DNA of 64,000 nucleotides, from the NCBI RefSeq assembly GCF_000375545.1, contig NZ_AQXF01000001.1, positions 1 to 64,000 on the forward strand. The letters are read 5' to 3'. Below, piece after piece: positions 1 through 8,584 of this stretch (within the stretch, counting starts at the first letter, position 1; each line of letters opens with the position of its first letter). Source of the DNA: Kordiimonas gwangyangensis DSM 19435 = JCM 12864 (GTDB lineage Bacteria > Pseudomonadota > Alphaproteobacteria > Sphingomonadales > Kordiimonadaceae). A model generated the notes under the pieces. That model did not search any database. It was not told the DNA's origin and saw only the letters and a list, made by a program, of their open reading frames with translations. The position numbers were made by a program, and so were the translations under genes.

Positions 1-3
1 GGC

Positions 4-2373
4 TTAGAGCTCGATCGCCGCAGCGATTTCAGCAGCGGATACACCGACCACGAAGATGGTGTTACCGGTTGTCGTGCTCAGGAGCACACCTGCTTCACCG
101 TTCAGGGTCGAGTCTTCCGCGTCAAGCTCAGCGAAGTTCGAGACCATGCCGTTCAGGTCGAGCGTGTCTTCGTCCACGTTGAAGTCGTAGACAACGTCGT
201 TGCCGTGACCGGTCGTGAAGTCGAAGGTGTCCGCACCATCGCCGCCCCAGAGAGCGTCATCATCCGTGCCGCCAACGATGAAGTCATCGCCGTCGCCGCC
301 GTTGATGGTGTCGTCGCCTGCGCCACCTGCGAGGGTGTCATCGCCTGCATCGCCGTTCACTTCGTCGTCGCCTGCGCCGCCGTCAACATCGTCGTTGCCT
401 GCGCCACCGGATACCACGTCGTCGTTGGCACCGCCCATAACTTCGTCGTCGCCTGCGCCACCGTCGAGCGTGTCGTTGCCAGCATCGCCAGAGAGCGTGT
501 CAACACCGTCACCGCCGTTGATCCAGTCGTCGTCGTCGTTACCGGAGAGGTCGTCGTTACCTGCGCCACCCCAGATCGTGTCGTCGCCTTCCTGGCCCCA
601 TACGGTGTCGTTGCCTGCGCCACCCCAGAGGGTGTCTTCGCCTGCTGCGCCGTATACGCTGTCTGCGCCGTCGCCGCCGTAGACTTCGTCATCACCGGCG
701 TTACCGGATACAGCATCGTTGCCTTTGCCGCCGAAGATCAGGTCGTCGCCGTCACCACCACGCAGCGTGTCAAGACCGCTGTCTTTACCGCCGTAGATCG
801 TGTCGTCGCCAGCGCCTGCAGTCACGTCGTCGTTGCCGTCGCCCGCACCGATCACATCGTCGCCGTTACCAGCTACGATCGTGTCGAGGCCTGCGCCTGC
901 CCAAACAACCGAGTTGCCACCACCACCAACGGTGATGTCGTCGTTGCCGTCGCCACCGTATACGGTGTCGGAACCCGTGCCGGTATCAACCGTATCGTCG
1001 CCTGCACCAGCACCGATCTCGTCGTTGCCCGTACCGCCCGAAAGGCTGTCTGCACCTGCACCGCCCCACAGCTTGTCGTTGCCAGAACCGCCCATCAGGC
1101 TGTCTGCACCGTTGCCGCCGTTCAGCGTGTCGTCGCCGTTACCACCGGTCATCGTGTCGTCGCCATTGTTACCAATGAAGCGATCGTCGCCGTTGCCGCC
1201 GTTGAACGTTTCTGCGTCTGCGTCACCCGTGAGGGTCGAACCGCCTTCAGCAGCGTCATAGACCTGGTCTTCCGTAACCGTCGTCTCAACATCCATCGAA
1301 ACCGTGATGTCGTCGTTCGCTACGTTTGCGAGCGTGATCGAGAAGCTGTCTTCAACGTCATCGTTCTCGTTCGCAAGGTCTTCGTCAGCCGTGAAGATAA
1401 CGCTGTCGAGGTTGCCGTCGCTGTCGGTATCGATAACCGTTACAACGCCGTTGTTTACTGCAACCGTGTCACCGTTCGAATCAACTGCCGTGCCATCAAC
1501 TTCCGTGATGCCCCACTCAGCGCCGTAGGTGCCCGTGGTCACGAGGTCAGAGTTGGCAGCGTCCCAAACCAGAACGTCGTCGTTGTAGTTCGAGCCAGTT
1601 GCATCGTCGCCTGCGTCTGCAGACAGCGTGTGCGTGTAGCCGAAGAACACGTCGTCGTCACCGGTGATGTCGATCGTGACGTTGTCAGCTTGAAGGATTT
1701 CTACGTTTGCGAGAACGTCGGTGTTGCCGTCGCCATCAGTGTCGATAACCGTACCGTTAGAGGTTACGTCAGATACCGAGTTGATTTCGTCGTCGATGAT
1801 GAAGGTGTCATCACCAGCACCGCCGTCTACGCTGTCACGGCCAGAGCCGTCGTAGATTACGTCGTCGCCGTTACCAGCGTCGATCATTTCTACTGCAGAA
1901 GCAGAAGAAGCAAGACCCGGGTCCAGCGTGTCATCGCCTTCGCCACCGATCAGGGTGTCGTCGCCGTTACCGCCGGAGATGTCGTCAGCGTCGTCGCCGC
2001 CGTCTACCGTGTCGTTGCCGTCGCCGCCGGTCAGAACGTCTGCACCGCCAGCGCCATAAACTTCGTCGTTACCAGCGCCGCCGGAGACAGTATCGTCGCC
2101 AACGTTACCGGAAACTGTGTCATTGCCGTCGCCGCCGGAAACGCTGTCATTGCCATCGTCGCCAACTACGCGGTCATCGCCTGCACCGCCGGACAGAACG
2201 TCATCGTTCGCGCCGCCGTCTACAGTGTCGTTGCCATCGTCACCCGAAAGGGTATCGTTACCCGTACCACCCGAAATCTGGTCGTTACCGCCGGCACCCG
2301 TGTAGATGTCGTCAGCGTCCGTACCGAACATCGAGTCGTTACCGGTCGTACCGAACTCAATATTTGTAGCCAT
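4..2373 (-). CDS. RTX (hemolysin-type calcium-binding repeat) protein, 789 aa
   Basis: A 789-aa acidic protein made mostly of GGxGxDxxx nonapeptide repeats, which fold into calcium-filled beta-rolls outside the cell. Two repeat blocks are visible, at about residues 7-195 and 380-730. Between them is a repeat-free, Asp/Thr-rich segment (DTDGDGNTD-like motifs) that could be a structural or adhesive domain. There is no N-terminal signal peptide. The C-terminus ends in a non-repeat tail with a GNTIFVVG motif, similar in layout to the tails of the three other RTX proteins here, as expected for type I secretion. The start is well supported by AGGAGG six bases before ATG. No T1SS genes are in the window. 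No enzymatic domain was recognised; a surface or matrix role is inferred. The stop lies three bases from the window start. Confidence 0.9.
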   Translation of the reverse strand: MATNIEFGTTGNDSMFGTDADDIYTGAGGNDQISGGTGNDTLSGDDGNDTVDGGANDDVLSGGAGDDRVVGDDGNDSVSGGDGNDTVSGNVGDDTVSGGAGNDEVYGAGGADVLTGGDGNDTVDGGDDADDISGGNGDDTLIGGEGDDTLDPGLASSASAVEMIDAGNGDDVIYDGSGRDSVDGGAGDDTFIIDDEINSVSDVTSNGTVIDTDGDGNTDVLANVEILQADNVTIDITGDDDVFFGYTHTLSADAGDDATGSNYNDDVLVWDAANSDLVTTGTYGAEWGITEVDGTAVDSNGDTVAVNNGVVTVIDTDSDGNLDSVIFTADEDLANENDDVEDSFSITLANVANDDITVSMDVETTVTEDQVYDAAEGGSTLTGDADAETFNGGNGDDRFIGNNGDDTMTGGNGDDTLNGGNGADSLMGGSGNDKLWGGAGADSLSGGTGNDEIGAGAGDDTVDTGTGSDTVYGGDGNDDITVGGGGNSVVWAGAGLDTIVAGNGDDVIGAGDGNDDVTAGAGDDTIYGGKDSGLDTLRGGDGDDLIFGGKGNDAVSGNAGDDEVYGGDGADSVYGAAGEDTLWGGAGNDTVWGQEGDDTIWGGAGNDDLSGNDDDDWINGGDGVDTLSGDAGNDTLDGGAGDDEVMGGANDDVVSGGAGNDDVDGGAGDDEVNGDAGDDTLAGGAGDDTINGGDGDDFIVGGTDDDALWGGDGADTFDFTTGHGNDVVYDFNVDEDTLDLNGMVSNFAELDAEDSTLNGEAGVLLSTTTGNTIFVVGVSAAEIAAAIEL

Positions 2374-2655
2374 AGTGTTCCTCCTAAAAGCCCTTCGAGG
2401 TCCAATTCATGGGTGCATGTATCCACCCCCCAAGACACTCGCTAACTATATAAGTTGCACATTGTCAACCAGATACGCACCAAAACACCTGTTTCAGAGC
2501 AATACTGTGCAATTAAACCAAACGTTTTTACTCAATAACAAGTATTCACTCCCGTCACCGGGGGTCAGATGCACCTTATTTCGAATAGCGTGTCACAAAG
2601 GTTACAGATTATGCGACATTCTACACAAATTGTTCACACCTGATATCCTGCGGCA
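2374..2655. promoter_or_regulatory. Intergenic leader upstream of the RTX gene
   Basis: 282 bp, AT-richer than its surroundings, between the stop of kpsD and the start of the RTX gene. It should carry the leftward RTX promoter and any kpsD terminator. The only element assigned is the strong Shine-Dalgarno AGGAGG just upstream of the RTX ATG. No convincing terminator hairpin or gene is seen. Confidence 0.4.
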
Positions 2656-4350
2656 TCAAAGTCGCAGGAGTACACCCGCCGACACAGCGATCTGATACAG
2701 TACACCCACCACATCTTTCGCAAGCTGGAAATCTTTGGTCTGCACGCGCGGCAGCACAAAAATCTCATCGCCTGGATTGATGGAGATGCGGCGACTATCA
2801 AGGTCACCCTTGTCCAGTTTATCGAAGGTGCCGTCGCGGTGCAGGATCAGCACGTTCGCGTCACCCTTTCCTTGTACGAAGCCACCTGCCATATCGATAT
2901 AATCCTGTGTTGTGCGCTTCTCTTCAAACGCCATGGCGCTTGGGAACAGCACGTCACCATGCACCATTACAAGGTTGCTACGACGCGGGATGCGAATAAT
3001 GTCGCCCGATTCCAGCAGAATTTCATCCCTGACCTGGCGCGAGCCACCAAGCGCAACCTGGCCACGCGGCTCAATGTTGCGGGCACGCTCCACCCATTGC
3101 AGCACCAGTTCCGCTTCGCGCTGGCGCAGTTGCGCCTCTTCATTGGTTTTGGAGCGCGCGGTCAGCACGCTGCTTTCAAGCGCCTGAAGCTGCGCCATCA
3201 ACATTTCTTTCTGGCGCGCCTTCACACTGGGGCGGAAAAGCTGGATGGCATCCGCCTCCGCATTTGGCGACAGATCGATCTGGGACAGCACGTCAGAAAG
3301 CTTGGCACCATAAGGCAGGATATATTCCTGACGGCTCAGGTGCTCGCCTTCCACACGCACGGCAATGGTGCCGGGCATTTTATCCGACGTTGCTTCAATC
3401 ACATCCCCGGCTTCAACAACCACACCATCAAGCTTGGAAAGCGAATAATAATCCACTTCCTCTTTGGTGCGGTTATTGCGGTGAATGCGGATATGGGTCG
3501 CCCGCGAGGTAGGGCGCGCCATGTCAAGAATATCGCTGACAGCAACGGGACTTTCAGCAAATTCAAACACAAACGGGTTCTGCACCATACCAAGCACACC
3601 AACCTGCGCCTTCACGCTTTTCACCAGCAAGGTATCACCGTCAAAAAGCTGAAGCGACGGCAACTGGCCGGCAAAGATGAAGTCATAGAGGTTGAAGCTT
3701 TTGATCTGCTCACCGTTCCGCAACAGTTCAAGCGAGATGTAGCTGCCGCGTGCGGGATCAATCCCGCCGGCAAGGTCAAGGAAGCGCAGAATACTGTCCG
3801 ACGAGTGACCGGCATAAAGCCCCGGCTTCAGCACAAAGCCTGTCACAAAAACTTTTACCGGCTCGGCTTCCGCAAGAGCAGCGTATACACCCACGTTATT
3901 TTTGAAGACGGTCTGAACCGCTTCGGTCACCATTTCGTTCACATCGGCGTTGCGCACGCCGCGCACTTTCACCGGACCAACCTTGGGCAGGAAGATGTTG
4001 CCCTGATTATCCACCGGCACCGCACCCTGGAAGCTGAAACCACCCCAAAGCTGGATGTTGATCTGGTCACCTGTTGCCACCCGGTAGTCCGGGTTGAAGC
4101 CGGTGAACTGTTGCTGCGAGAACTGGCCGTCGAAAATCCAGTCACCGAACACGCGGTGCCCTTCAAGCGCCCGGGTTTCCCCGGTCGCCGCCGGGCGAGC
4201 TTCCTGGCTGACCGTGTTCATCTGGGCTGAGGCGTTGCCGGCCAGGAACAGAGCGGCTGCCAGGGTCAGCGCAAGCACAAAGCAGAAGTCTTTGAGCGCG
4301 CTCACGGAAAAGCGGAGTGCCTGTGAGGCTTCTTTGGCTGTGCTATACAT
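2656..4350 (-). CDS. kpsD: Capsular polysaccharide export outer-membrane-associated protein, KpsD/Wza-like
   Basis: 564 aa. A long N-terminus and a hydrophobic segment (about residues 20-42) form a signal peptide ending in NASAQ. A polysaccharide-export domain follows (DYRVATGDQINIQLWGG, about 88-105), then SLBB-type domains (EPVKVFVTGFVLKPGLY, and a second set near the C-terminus around GDEIFVLPRV). Family members form the periplasmic/outer-membrane conduit for group 2-type capsules together with KpsE and the KpsMT transporter. It is the last gene of the leftward kpsF-M-T-E-D operon, and its ATG lies 8 bp inside the kpsE stop region, suggesting translational coupling. A central helical stretch (about 370-430) resembles the KpsD coiled-coil. 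Length matches KpsD (about 560 aa) better than Wza. Confidence 0.9.
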   Translation of the reverse strand: MYSTAKEASQALRFSVSALKDFCFVLALTLAAALFLAGNASAQMNTVSQEARPAATGETRALEGHRVFGDWIFDGQFSQQQFTGFNPDYRVATGDQINIQLWGGFSFQGAVPVDNQGNIFLPKVGPVKVRGVRNADVNEMVTEAVQTVFKNNVGVYAALAEAEPVKVFVTGFVLKPGLYAGHSSDSILRFLDLAGGIDPARGSYISLELLRNGEQIKSFNLYDFIFAGQLPSLQLFDGDTLLVKSVKAQVGVLGMVQNPFVFEFAESPVAVSDILDMARPTSRATHIRIHRNNRTKEEVDYYSLSKLDGVVVEAGDVIEATSDKMPGTIAVRVEGEHLSRQEYILPYGAKLSDVLSQIDLSPNAEADAIQLFRPSVKARQKEMLMAQLQALESSVLTARSKTNEEAQLRQREAELVLQWVERARNIEPRGQVALGGSRQVRDEILLESGDIIRIPRRSNLVMVHGDVLFPSAMAFEEKRTTQDYIDMAGGFVQGKGDANVLILHRDGTFDKLDKGDLDSRRISINPGDEIFVLPRVQTKDFQLAKDVVGVLYQIAVSAGVLLRL

Positions 4351-5476
4351 CGCGGTGTTCCCTTACCGTCGCAATAATAAGTGCAGTGATGCCGTATGCG
4401 AGCGTCATAAATACAAAGATGGTCAGAAGCTGGTAGATCTTGCGCGGATAGGCTGCCTCATCTGGCAGCGTGGGCGCCTGCACGATCACAAGGTGCTTGA
4501 GCTTGCGGTATGCTTCCACCCGGGTCTGCTCCAGCGTTGCGAAAGCTGACTTGTATACCTGCGTGGCAAATTCAAGCCGCATTTCCAGTTCGCGGTAATC
4601 AAGGTTCACTTCGCCGATTGTCTTGCTGTCGGCCCCGGATCCACTGGTGCTCAGCTTGCCCTGTTCGGTGGCGAGCTGATCCTCGATTGCCTTGATACGG
4701 GCGCGGGCGGCCACAACTTCCGGCGCACTCTCATTGAGGTAGCTCATGAGCACCTTTTCCTCGGCGCGCAGGCGCACGAGTTCAGAGCGCATGCTGGTCA
4801 TGACTTGCTGGAAAGCTTCACCTTCCGCCTTCGGGCTCAGCATCTGATACTGGGACTGGAAGGCAAGAAGCGCGCGTTCACGCTCTTCAAGGTCAGCACG
4901 GGCGCGGCTCAGTTCCCCTTCTACGAAACGGATTTCCTTGACGGCAATGTCCTGCCCCACCTTGTTGATGAAAGCTTCGCCCTCAAGAAGAATCTGGTTC
5001 GTCAGCTCGAGCGCATATTCAGGCGTAAAAGCTTCCGCCTTGATGGAGAGAATACCCGAATGGTCGTCAAGATCGAGCGTCACATGATCACGGTAATAGT
5101 CGAGGAAGTCCTCTTCGGTCGCGCTTGATGAAAGGCGCGAGATCATGTCCCATTCGTCCGACTGGTAATGTGCCTTGAGGCCGATCTTCTGATCGAGGGT
5201 CGTCAGAAGGTCGTGCGAATGGATGTAGCTTTGCAGGAGCGCAATATCCGATGTGGTGGTTGGTACACCCGTCAGCACTGACAGCGCGCTTAGCTCAGAC
5301 GACTGCTGCATCTTTACCGATTTCACATAAACCTGCACCTCAGGCGCATAGCGGTTGGAGGCGATCAGCACAAAATACAGGAAACATATAAACCAGGCTG
5401 CGATAACCCAGAAGAACGGTTTCTGCGCCCGAAGGAATTCGGCCGCCTGATTGACCGGCTTAGTTGGTAAATTCAC
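4343..5476 (-). CDS. kpsE: Capsule export inner-membrane protein, KpsE-like
   Basis: 377 aa, a PCP-type periplasmic adaptor for capsule export. One transmembrane segment lies near the N-terminus (FFWVIAAWFICFLYFVLIA) and one near the C-terminus (LLTIFVFMTLAYGITALII). Between them is a long helical, charge-rich periplasmic region (about residues 160-330) typical of the Wzz/KpsE fold. The chosen start is GTG at 5474-5476, because it overlaps the kpsT stop as GTGA and has GGGGG about 6 bases upstream. An in-frame TTG at 5488 lies further inside kpsT without a ribosome binding site. The product should bridge KpsMT to KpsD. Confidence 0.9.
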   Translation of the reverse strand: MNLPTKPVNQAAEFLRAQKPFFWVIAAWFICFLYFVLIASNRYAPEVQVYVKSVKMQQSSELSALSVLTGVPTTTSDIALLQSYIHSHDLLTTLDQKIGLKAHYQSDEWDMISRLSSSATEEDFLDYYRDHVTLDLDDHSGILSIKAEAFTPEYALELTNQILLEGEAFINKVGQDIAVKEIRFVEGELSRARADLEERERALLAFQSQYQMLSPKAEGEAFQQVMTSMRSELVRLRAEEKVLMSYLNESAPEVVAARARIKAIEDQLATEQGKLSTSGSGADSKTIGEVNLDYRELEMRLEFATQVYKSAFATLEQTRVEAYRKLKHLVIVQAPTLPDEAAYPRKIYQLLTIFVFMTLAYGITALIIATVREHRDV

Positions 5477-6195
5477 GAAAGCCCCCAAGCTTTATCTTGC
5501 TCTTCGTCAGCTGGTTCCACTCCAGCTTCCTCGGCAACAATATCTTTGTTTATTCCCCTGTATGCCTCAACGGCAACCTTCCGTTTGTCATACAACTGCC
5601 CGGAGCTTCCGTCCAGCACCAGAAAATACTTATAGGATGCGTCCACCTGCTGCGGGGCCTTGGTGGCAATAACAGCAGCAGATTGTTTCAGTTTTTCCTC
5701 AAGCTTGGCCTCATAGGCCTCGCCGTTTTCAACCTGATTGAAAAGTGGCTTGCCGTCAAACAGCATAATATCAAAAGAAAACGCAAGGCTGAGCGCCAGT
5801 GACAGGCGCCGCGTGTCAGGCTGATTGAGCTCGCTGGCTGGGTGCAGAAATTCACGACTATAGCCGGTCAGCTCCCGCACTTCGCGCTCAACACGGGCAA
5901 AATCCTTTTCGCCAACCACACGGCACAGGAACCTGATGTGCTGCGAAACCGTCATGCCGCGCTCGTACCGCATCTGGCCAAAGGGCCAGGAAATGGAACC
6001 ATGGCGCCGGATGCGGCCGCGGTCCGGAAAATCGATGCCGCCGATCATATTGATGAGCGAAGTTTTGCCCGTGCCCGCGCCGCCCAGAATGGCAAGGTTC
6101 TCGCCTCGTGGCACCTCAAATGACAGGTCACGGAAAATGGTTTTCCGGCCACTCTTGCGCACATAAGACTTGGTAATGCCTTCGGCAGTAATCAT
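5473..6195 (-). CDS. kpsT: Capsule ABC transporter ATP-binding protein, KpsT-like, with degenerate catalytic motifs
   Basis: 240 aa from the ATG at 6193-6195, which overlaps the kpsM stop as ATGA; an upstream in-frame extension is not needed. Walker A is intact (GGAGTGKTS, about residues 38-46). The later ATPase motifs look unusual. The Walker B region reads DIMLFDGK, so the catalytic Glu after Asp is Gly, and the switch region reads IATKAPQQ with no H-loop His. The signature region is also loose (TRRLSLALSLAF). Family knowledge assigns energy coupling for export of lipid-linked capsule through KpsM. Operon position leaves little doubt about the role, but the catalytic mechanism may be altered. 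Confidence 0.88.
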   Translation of the reverse strand: MITAEGITKSYVRKSGRKTIFRDLSFEVPRGENLAILGGAGTGKTSLINMIGGIDFPDRGRIRRHGSISWPFGQMRYERGMTVSQHIRFLCRVVGEKDFARVEREVRELTGYSREFLHPASELNQPDTRRLSLALSLAFSFDIMLFDGKPLFNQVENGEAYEAKLEEKLKQSAAVIATKAPQQVDASYKYFLVLDGSSGQLYDKRKVAVEAYRGINKDIVAEEAGVEPADEEQDKAWGLS

Positions 6196-7004
6196 GCCGC
6201 AATAATCCTGCGCCAACGCACCCGGTAGCTCGCCATGGCCAAAGCCCACAGGCAAATGAGCCAGGTGGTGGTATATTCAAGGTCAATCACAGGGCTGGTG
6301 TAGTGGGTAAACCAGCTTTCGCGAATCCATTCCATCACATGAACAAGCGGGTTGTAGGCAAGATAGCTGCGGTACGGTTCCGGCACCATGGTCATTGGGT
6401 AAAACACAGCCGACAAGAAAAGAAGCGGCAGGTTGATAAGCCCGGTGACCTTGTCCATTTCCTTCGCGAACGAGCCCGCCACACAGAAGATAATGCCAAT
6501 GGCAAAGCCGAACAGCGTGATCATCACAAATCCGCCGAAGGTCTCAAGCATATGGTCTGGGATAGGGTCGTAGTCGAACCACGCAAGGCCAAGCATAATG
6601 ATAACAAGCGCAAGAACTGCCGTCACCCCGGTCAGCAACACCCGCGCGACCATAAGGTCAAAAAGACCAACCTGCCGCAGCATGGAAAATGGCCCCATGG
6701 CACGCCCAGCCGTATTCACCGCTTGCAGGCTTTTGGTGAAAAGAACCTTGAACGGCAGGAAAGAAGCAAGAATGAAAAGGGGCGGTTCGATAAAACCAAA
6801 CTCGCCACGGCCGCGGGCACCAAACAGCAACATGAAGACGATAATCATCAACATGGGCTCGAGAAGCGCCCACAAGACACCGAGCTTGTATTCGCCGAAC
6901 CTGCGGTACATCTCGCGCACCGCAAGCGCAAACACGACACCCGACTGCACCGCGAAAGCAGACCGGACGTGCCGTCCTAACTGTCCTCGCTCACGCGTTG
7001 CCAA
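6192..7004 (-). CDS. kpsM: Capsule ABC transporter permease, KpsM-like
   Basis: 270 aa, an ABC-2-type permease with about six hydrophobic segments, including LGVLWALLEPMLMIIVFMLLFG near the N-terminus and a C-terminal pair ending in WALAMASYRVRWRR. The N-terminal motif REMYRRFGEYKLG is typical of polysaccharide/polyol-phosphate exporters. The start is TTG at 7002-7004, supported by GGAGA about 8 bases upstream within the end of kpsF. It forms the inner-membrane channel with KpsT, moving the completed glycolipid-anchored polymer to the periplasm for KpsE and KpsD. The kpsT start overlaps its stop by 4 bp. Confidence 0.92.
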   Translation of the reverse strand: MATRERGQLGRHVRSAFAVQSGVVFALAVREMYRRFGEYKLGVLWALLEPMLMIIVFMLLFGARGRGEFGFIEPPLFILASFLPFKVLFTKSLQAVNTAGRAMGPFSMLRQVGLFDLMVARVLLTGVTAVLALVIIMLGLAWFDYDPIPDHMLETFGGFVMITLFGFAIGIIFCVAGSFAKEMDKVTGLINLPLLFLSAVFYPMTMVPEPYRSYLAYNPLVHVMEWIRESWFTHYTSPVIDLEYTTTWLICLWALAMASYRVRWRRIIAA

Positions 7005-7007
7005 TTA

Positions 7008-8024
7008 TCAGTCTCCGTGTTTGTAGATCCCGGCGTAACGGCCGTTTTCGTCAACCGCCACAAGGAATTTCACCTCGTCGGCGCGCATCATGCTCTCTGC
7101 TTCGTCAACGATAACATTCTTACGGATAACCGAGAACTCTTTACTCATACACTGGTGTGCGGCAACTTCACGCACGCGGCGTGTCACGCGGAGCGCAACG
7201 CCGAGCTGGCCCTTGGTCACAACACCAATCGGCTTCTTGTCTTCGTCCACCACCACAGCAACACCCGCCGGGCCACCGGCCATTTCAGCCGCAAGCTCAA
7301 GGAGCACCATGCCTGGCGTTACCACCGGCACGCTGTTGGTGAGCATCACATCCTCGACCTTCATCAGCAGGCGACGGCCAAGCGATCCACCCGGATGGTA
7401 GCGAGCAAAATCCTTCGCGTGGAAATCACGGAGCTGCATCAGCGAAATCGCGAGCGCGTCACCAATGGCAACCGTCACAACGATCGAGGTCGTCGGCACA
7501 AGGTTGTTGGGGCACACTTCCTCAGCGATCGGAATTTCAAGCACAACATCGGACGCGCGACCGAGCGTCGAAGACTTGGCGCCGGTGATGCCGATGATCT
7601 TGTTGCCAAAAGCCTTGAGGGACGGCAGCAACTGAACAATTTCCTGCGTCTCGCCTGAGTAGGAGATCAGGAGAAGCGTGTCGTCCGCCGTGACCATACC
7701 AAGGTCGCCATGCGATGCTTCAGCCGGATGCAAGAAGAAGGAAGGCGTGCCGGTCGAGGCCAGCGTCGCGGAAATCTTACGCGCTACGTGTCCCGACTTA
7801 CCCATACCGATGACGATGATGTGGCCGCGGGTCTGCAGGGCAAGCCTGATAGCTTCGCGGTAGGAATTTTCGTCATAGGTCTGGGAAAGCCGCTCAAGGG
7901 CCTGACCCTGCTTCAGAAAACTGGAACCAATATTCTCAAGAGTATCTTTAAGATCCGCCTTCACGCTATTGGGAAGGTCAATAATATTCTCGCGAGATTT
8001 TGTCTCGTCCGCGGAGCTTTTCAT
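7008..8024 (-). CDS. kpsF: Arabinose-5-phosphate isomerase, KpsF/KdsD
   Basis: 338 aa. An N-terminal SIS sugar-isomerase domain (about residues 50-190; IVIGMGKSGHVARKISATLAS, then SYSGETQEI) is followed by two CBS domains (about 215-337). It converts ribulose-5-phosphate to arabinose-5-phosphate, the first committed step to Kdo. KdsA, KdsC and KdsB are encoded at 24911-27020, so the complete A5P-to-CMP-Kdo route is in this window. It is the first gene of the leftward export operon, with ATG preceded by GGGG at good spacing. Length and domain order match the KdsD/KpsF family. Confidence 0.93.
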   Translation of the reverse strand: MKSSADETKSRENIIDLPNSVKADLKDTLENIGSSFLKQGQALERLSQTYDENSYREAIRLALQTRGHIIVIGMGKSGHVARKISATLASTGTPSFFLHPAEASHGDLGMVTADDTLLLISYSGETQEIVQLLPSLKAFGNKIIGITGAKSSTLGRASDVVLEIPIAEEVCPNNLVPTTSIVVTVAIGDALAISLMQLRDFHAKDFARYHPGGSLGRRLLMKVEDVMLTNSVPVVTPGMVLLELAAEMAGGPAGVAVVVDEDKKPIGVVTKGQLGVALRVTRRVREVAAHQCMSKEFSVIRKNVIVDEAESMMRADEVKFLVAVDENGRYAGIYKHGD

Positions 8025-8584
8025 ATAAAATCCCCAAGCTCTTTTAGTATTTGTTATTGCCCGACCAGATTGCCAACGCGAAGCACTACAAGATACAAAT
8101 GTGGCAATTTGGTGCTTTTAAGGTGTCACCGGAATAGCATGAAGAGGCTTTGCAGACCCCGCTTCGCACAACTCCGAAAACGGCGGCCTTTTACAGTTTA
8201 TTAACTGACAGCGCAAGCCCGATACAACCGGTCGATACCCCCCTAAGCCCTGGTATTCTGTTTCATAGCAATGAAAACAATGCCTTGCAGACAACCAAGA
8301 CCACTTCACAACATACTCGAAAAACAAAAATTCTTTCGCATAATCAGCGATATATGATTAAACACACTTTCCTCTAAGGTCAATTTTCCATATCAAATTT
8401 TACTTAATATTTTTTTTAGGTTTTCTGCATTCCTATCGCTTTTGATGCACCAACAGCACAGTTCCGAACGGTCACTGCCCCATCCAAAAGCGTTTGAAAC
8501 GCGGGGTTGCTTTTGCTACGGCTGGCATGAACCTATGATGAACAGTCATTCACCAAACATTCACCCCAAGAGGCAGTATTCACC
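8025..8584. promoter_or_regulatory. 560-bp divergent promoter region between kpsF and kpsS
   Basis: AT-rich intergenic DNA between the divergent kpsF (leftward) and kpsS (rightward) genes, so it should hold promoters for both capsule transcripts. A short palindrome CAGTT-TATT-AACTG sits at 8194-8207 and could be an operator. AGAGG lies a suitable distance before the kpsS ATG. No convincing gene was found; short frames lack good starts or codon use. Confidence 0.45.

Noticed and set aside
4-2373. Short DNA repeats that might look like a CRISPR array
   Set aside because: The period follows the 9-residue protein repeat, the units vary, and they lie in a good coding frame. No spacers of constant length and no cas genes.
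205-2445. 746-aa open frame on the plus strand opposite the RTX gene, plus many shorter ones opposite other RTX genes
   Set aside because: GGxGxD codon repeats leave the complementary strand free of stops. The predicted products are repetitive (VVACAT-type) and have no start signals, while the minus strand has RTX motifs, an AGGAGG site and a secretion tail.
2839-4230. 463-aa plus-strand frame inside kpsD
   Set aside because: Antisense shadow of kpsD. His/Arg-rich with no family resemblance; the minus frame is a clear KpsD.
5477-5488. TTG start 12 bp upstream for kpsE
   Set aside because: The GTG at 5474-5476 overlaps the kpsT stop as GTGA and has GGGGG at the right distance.
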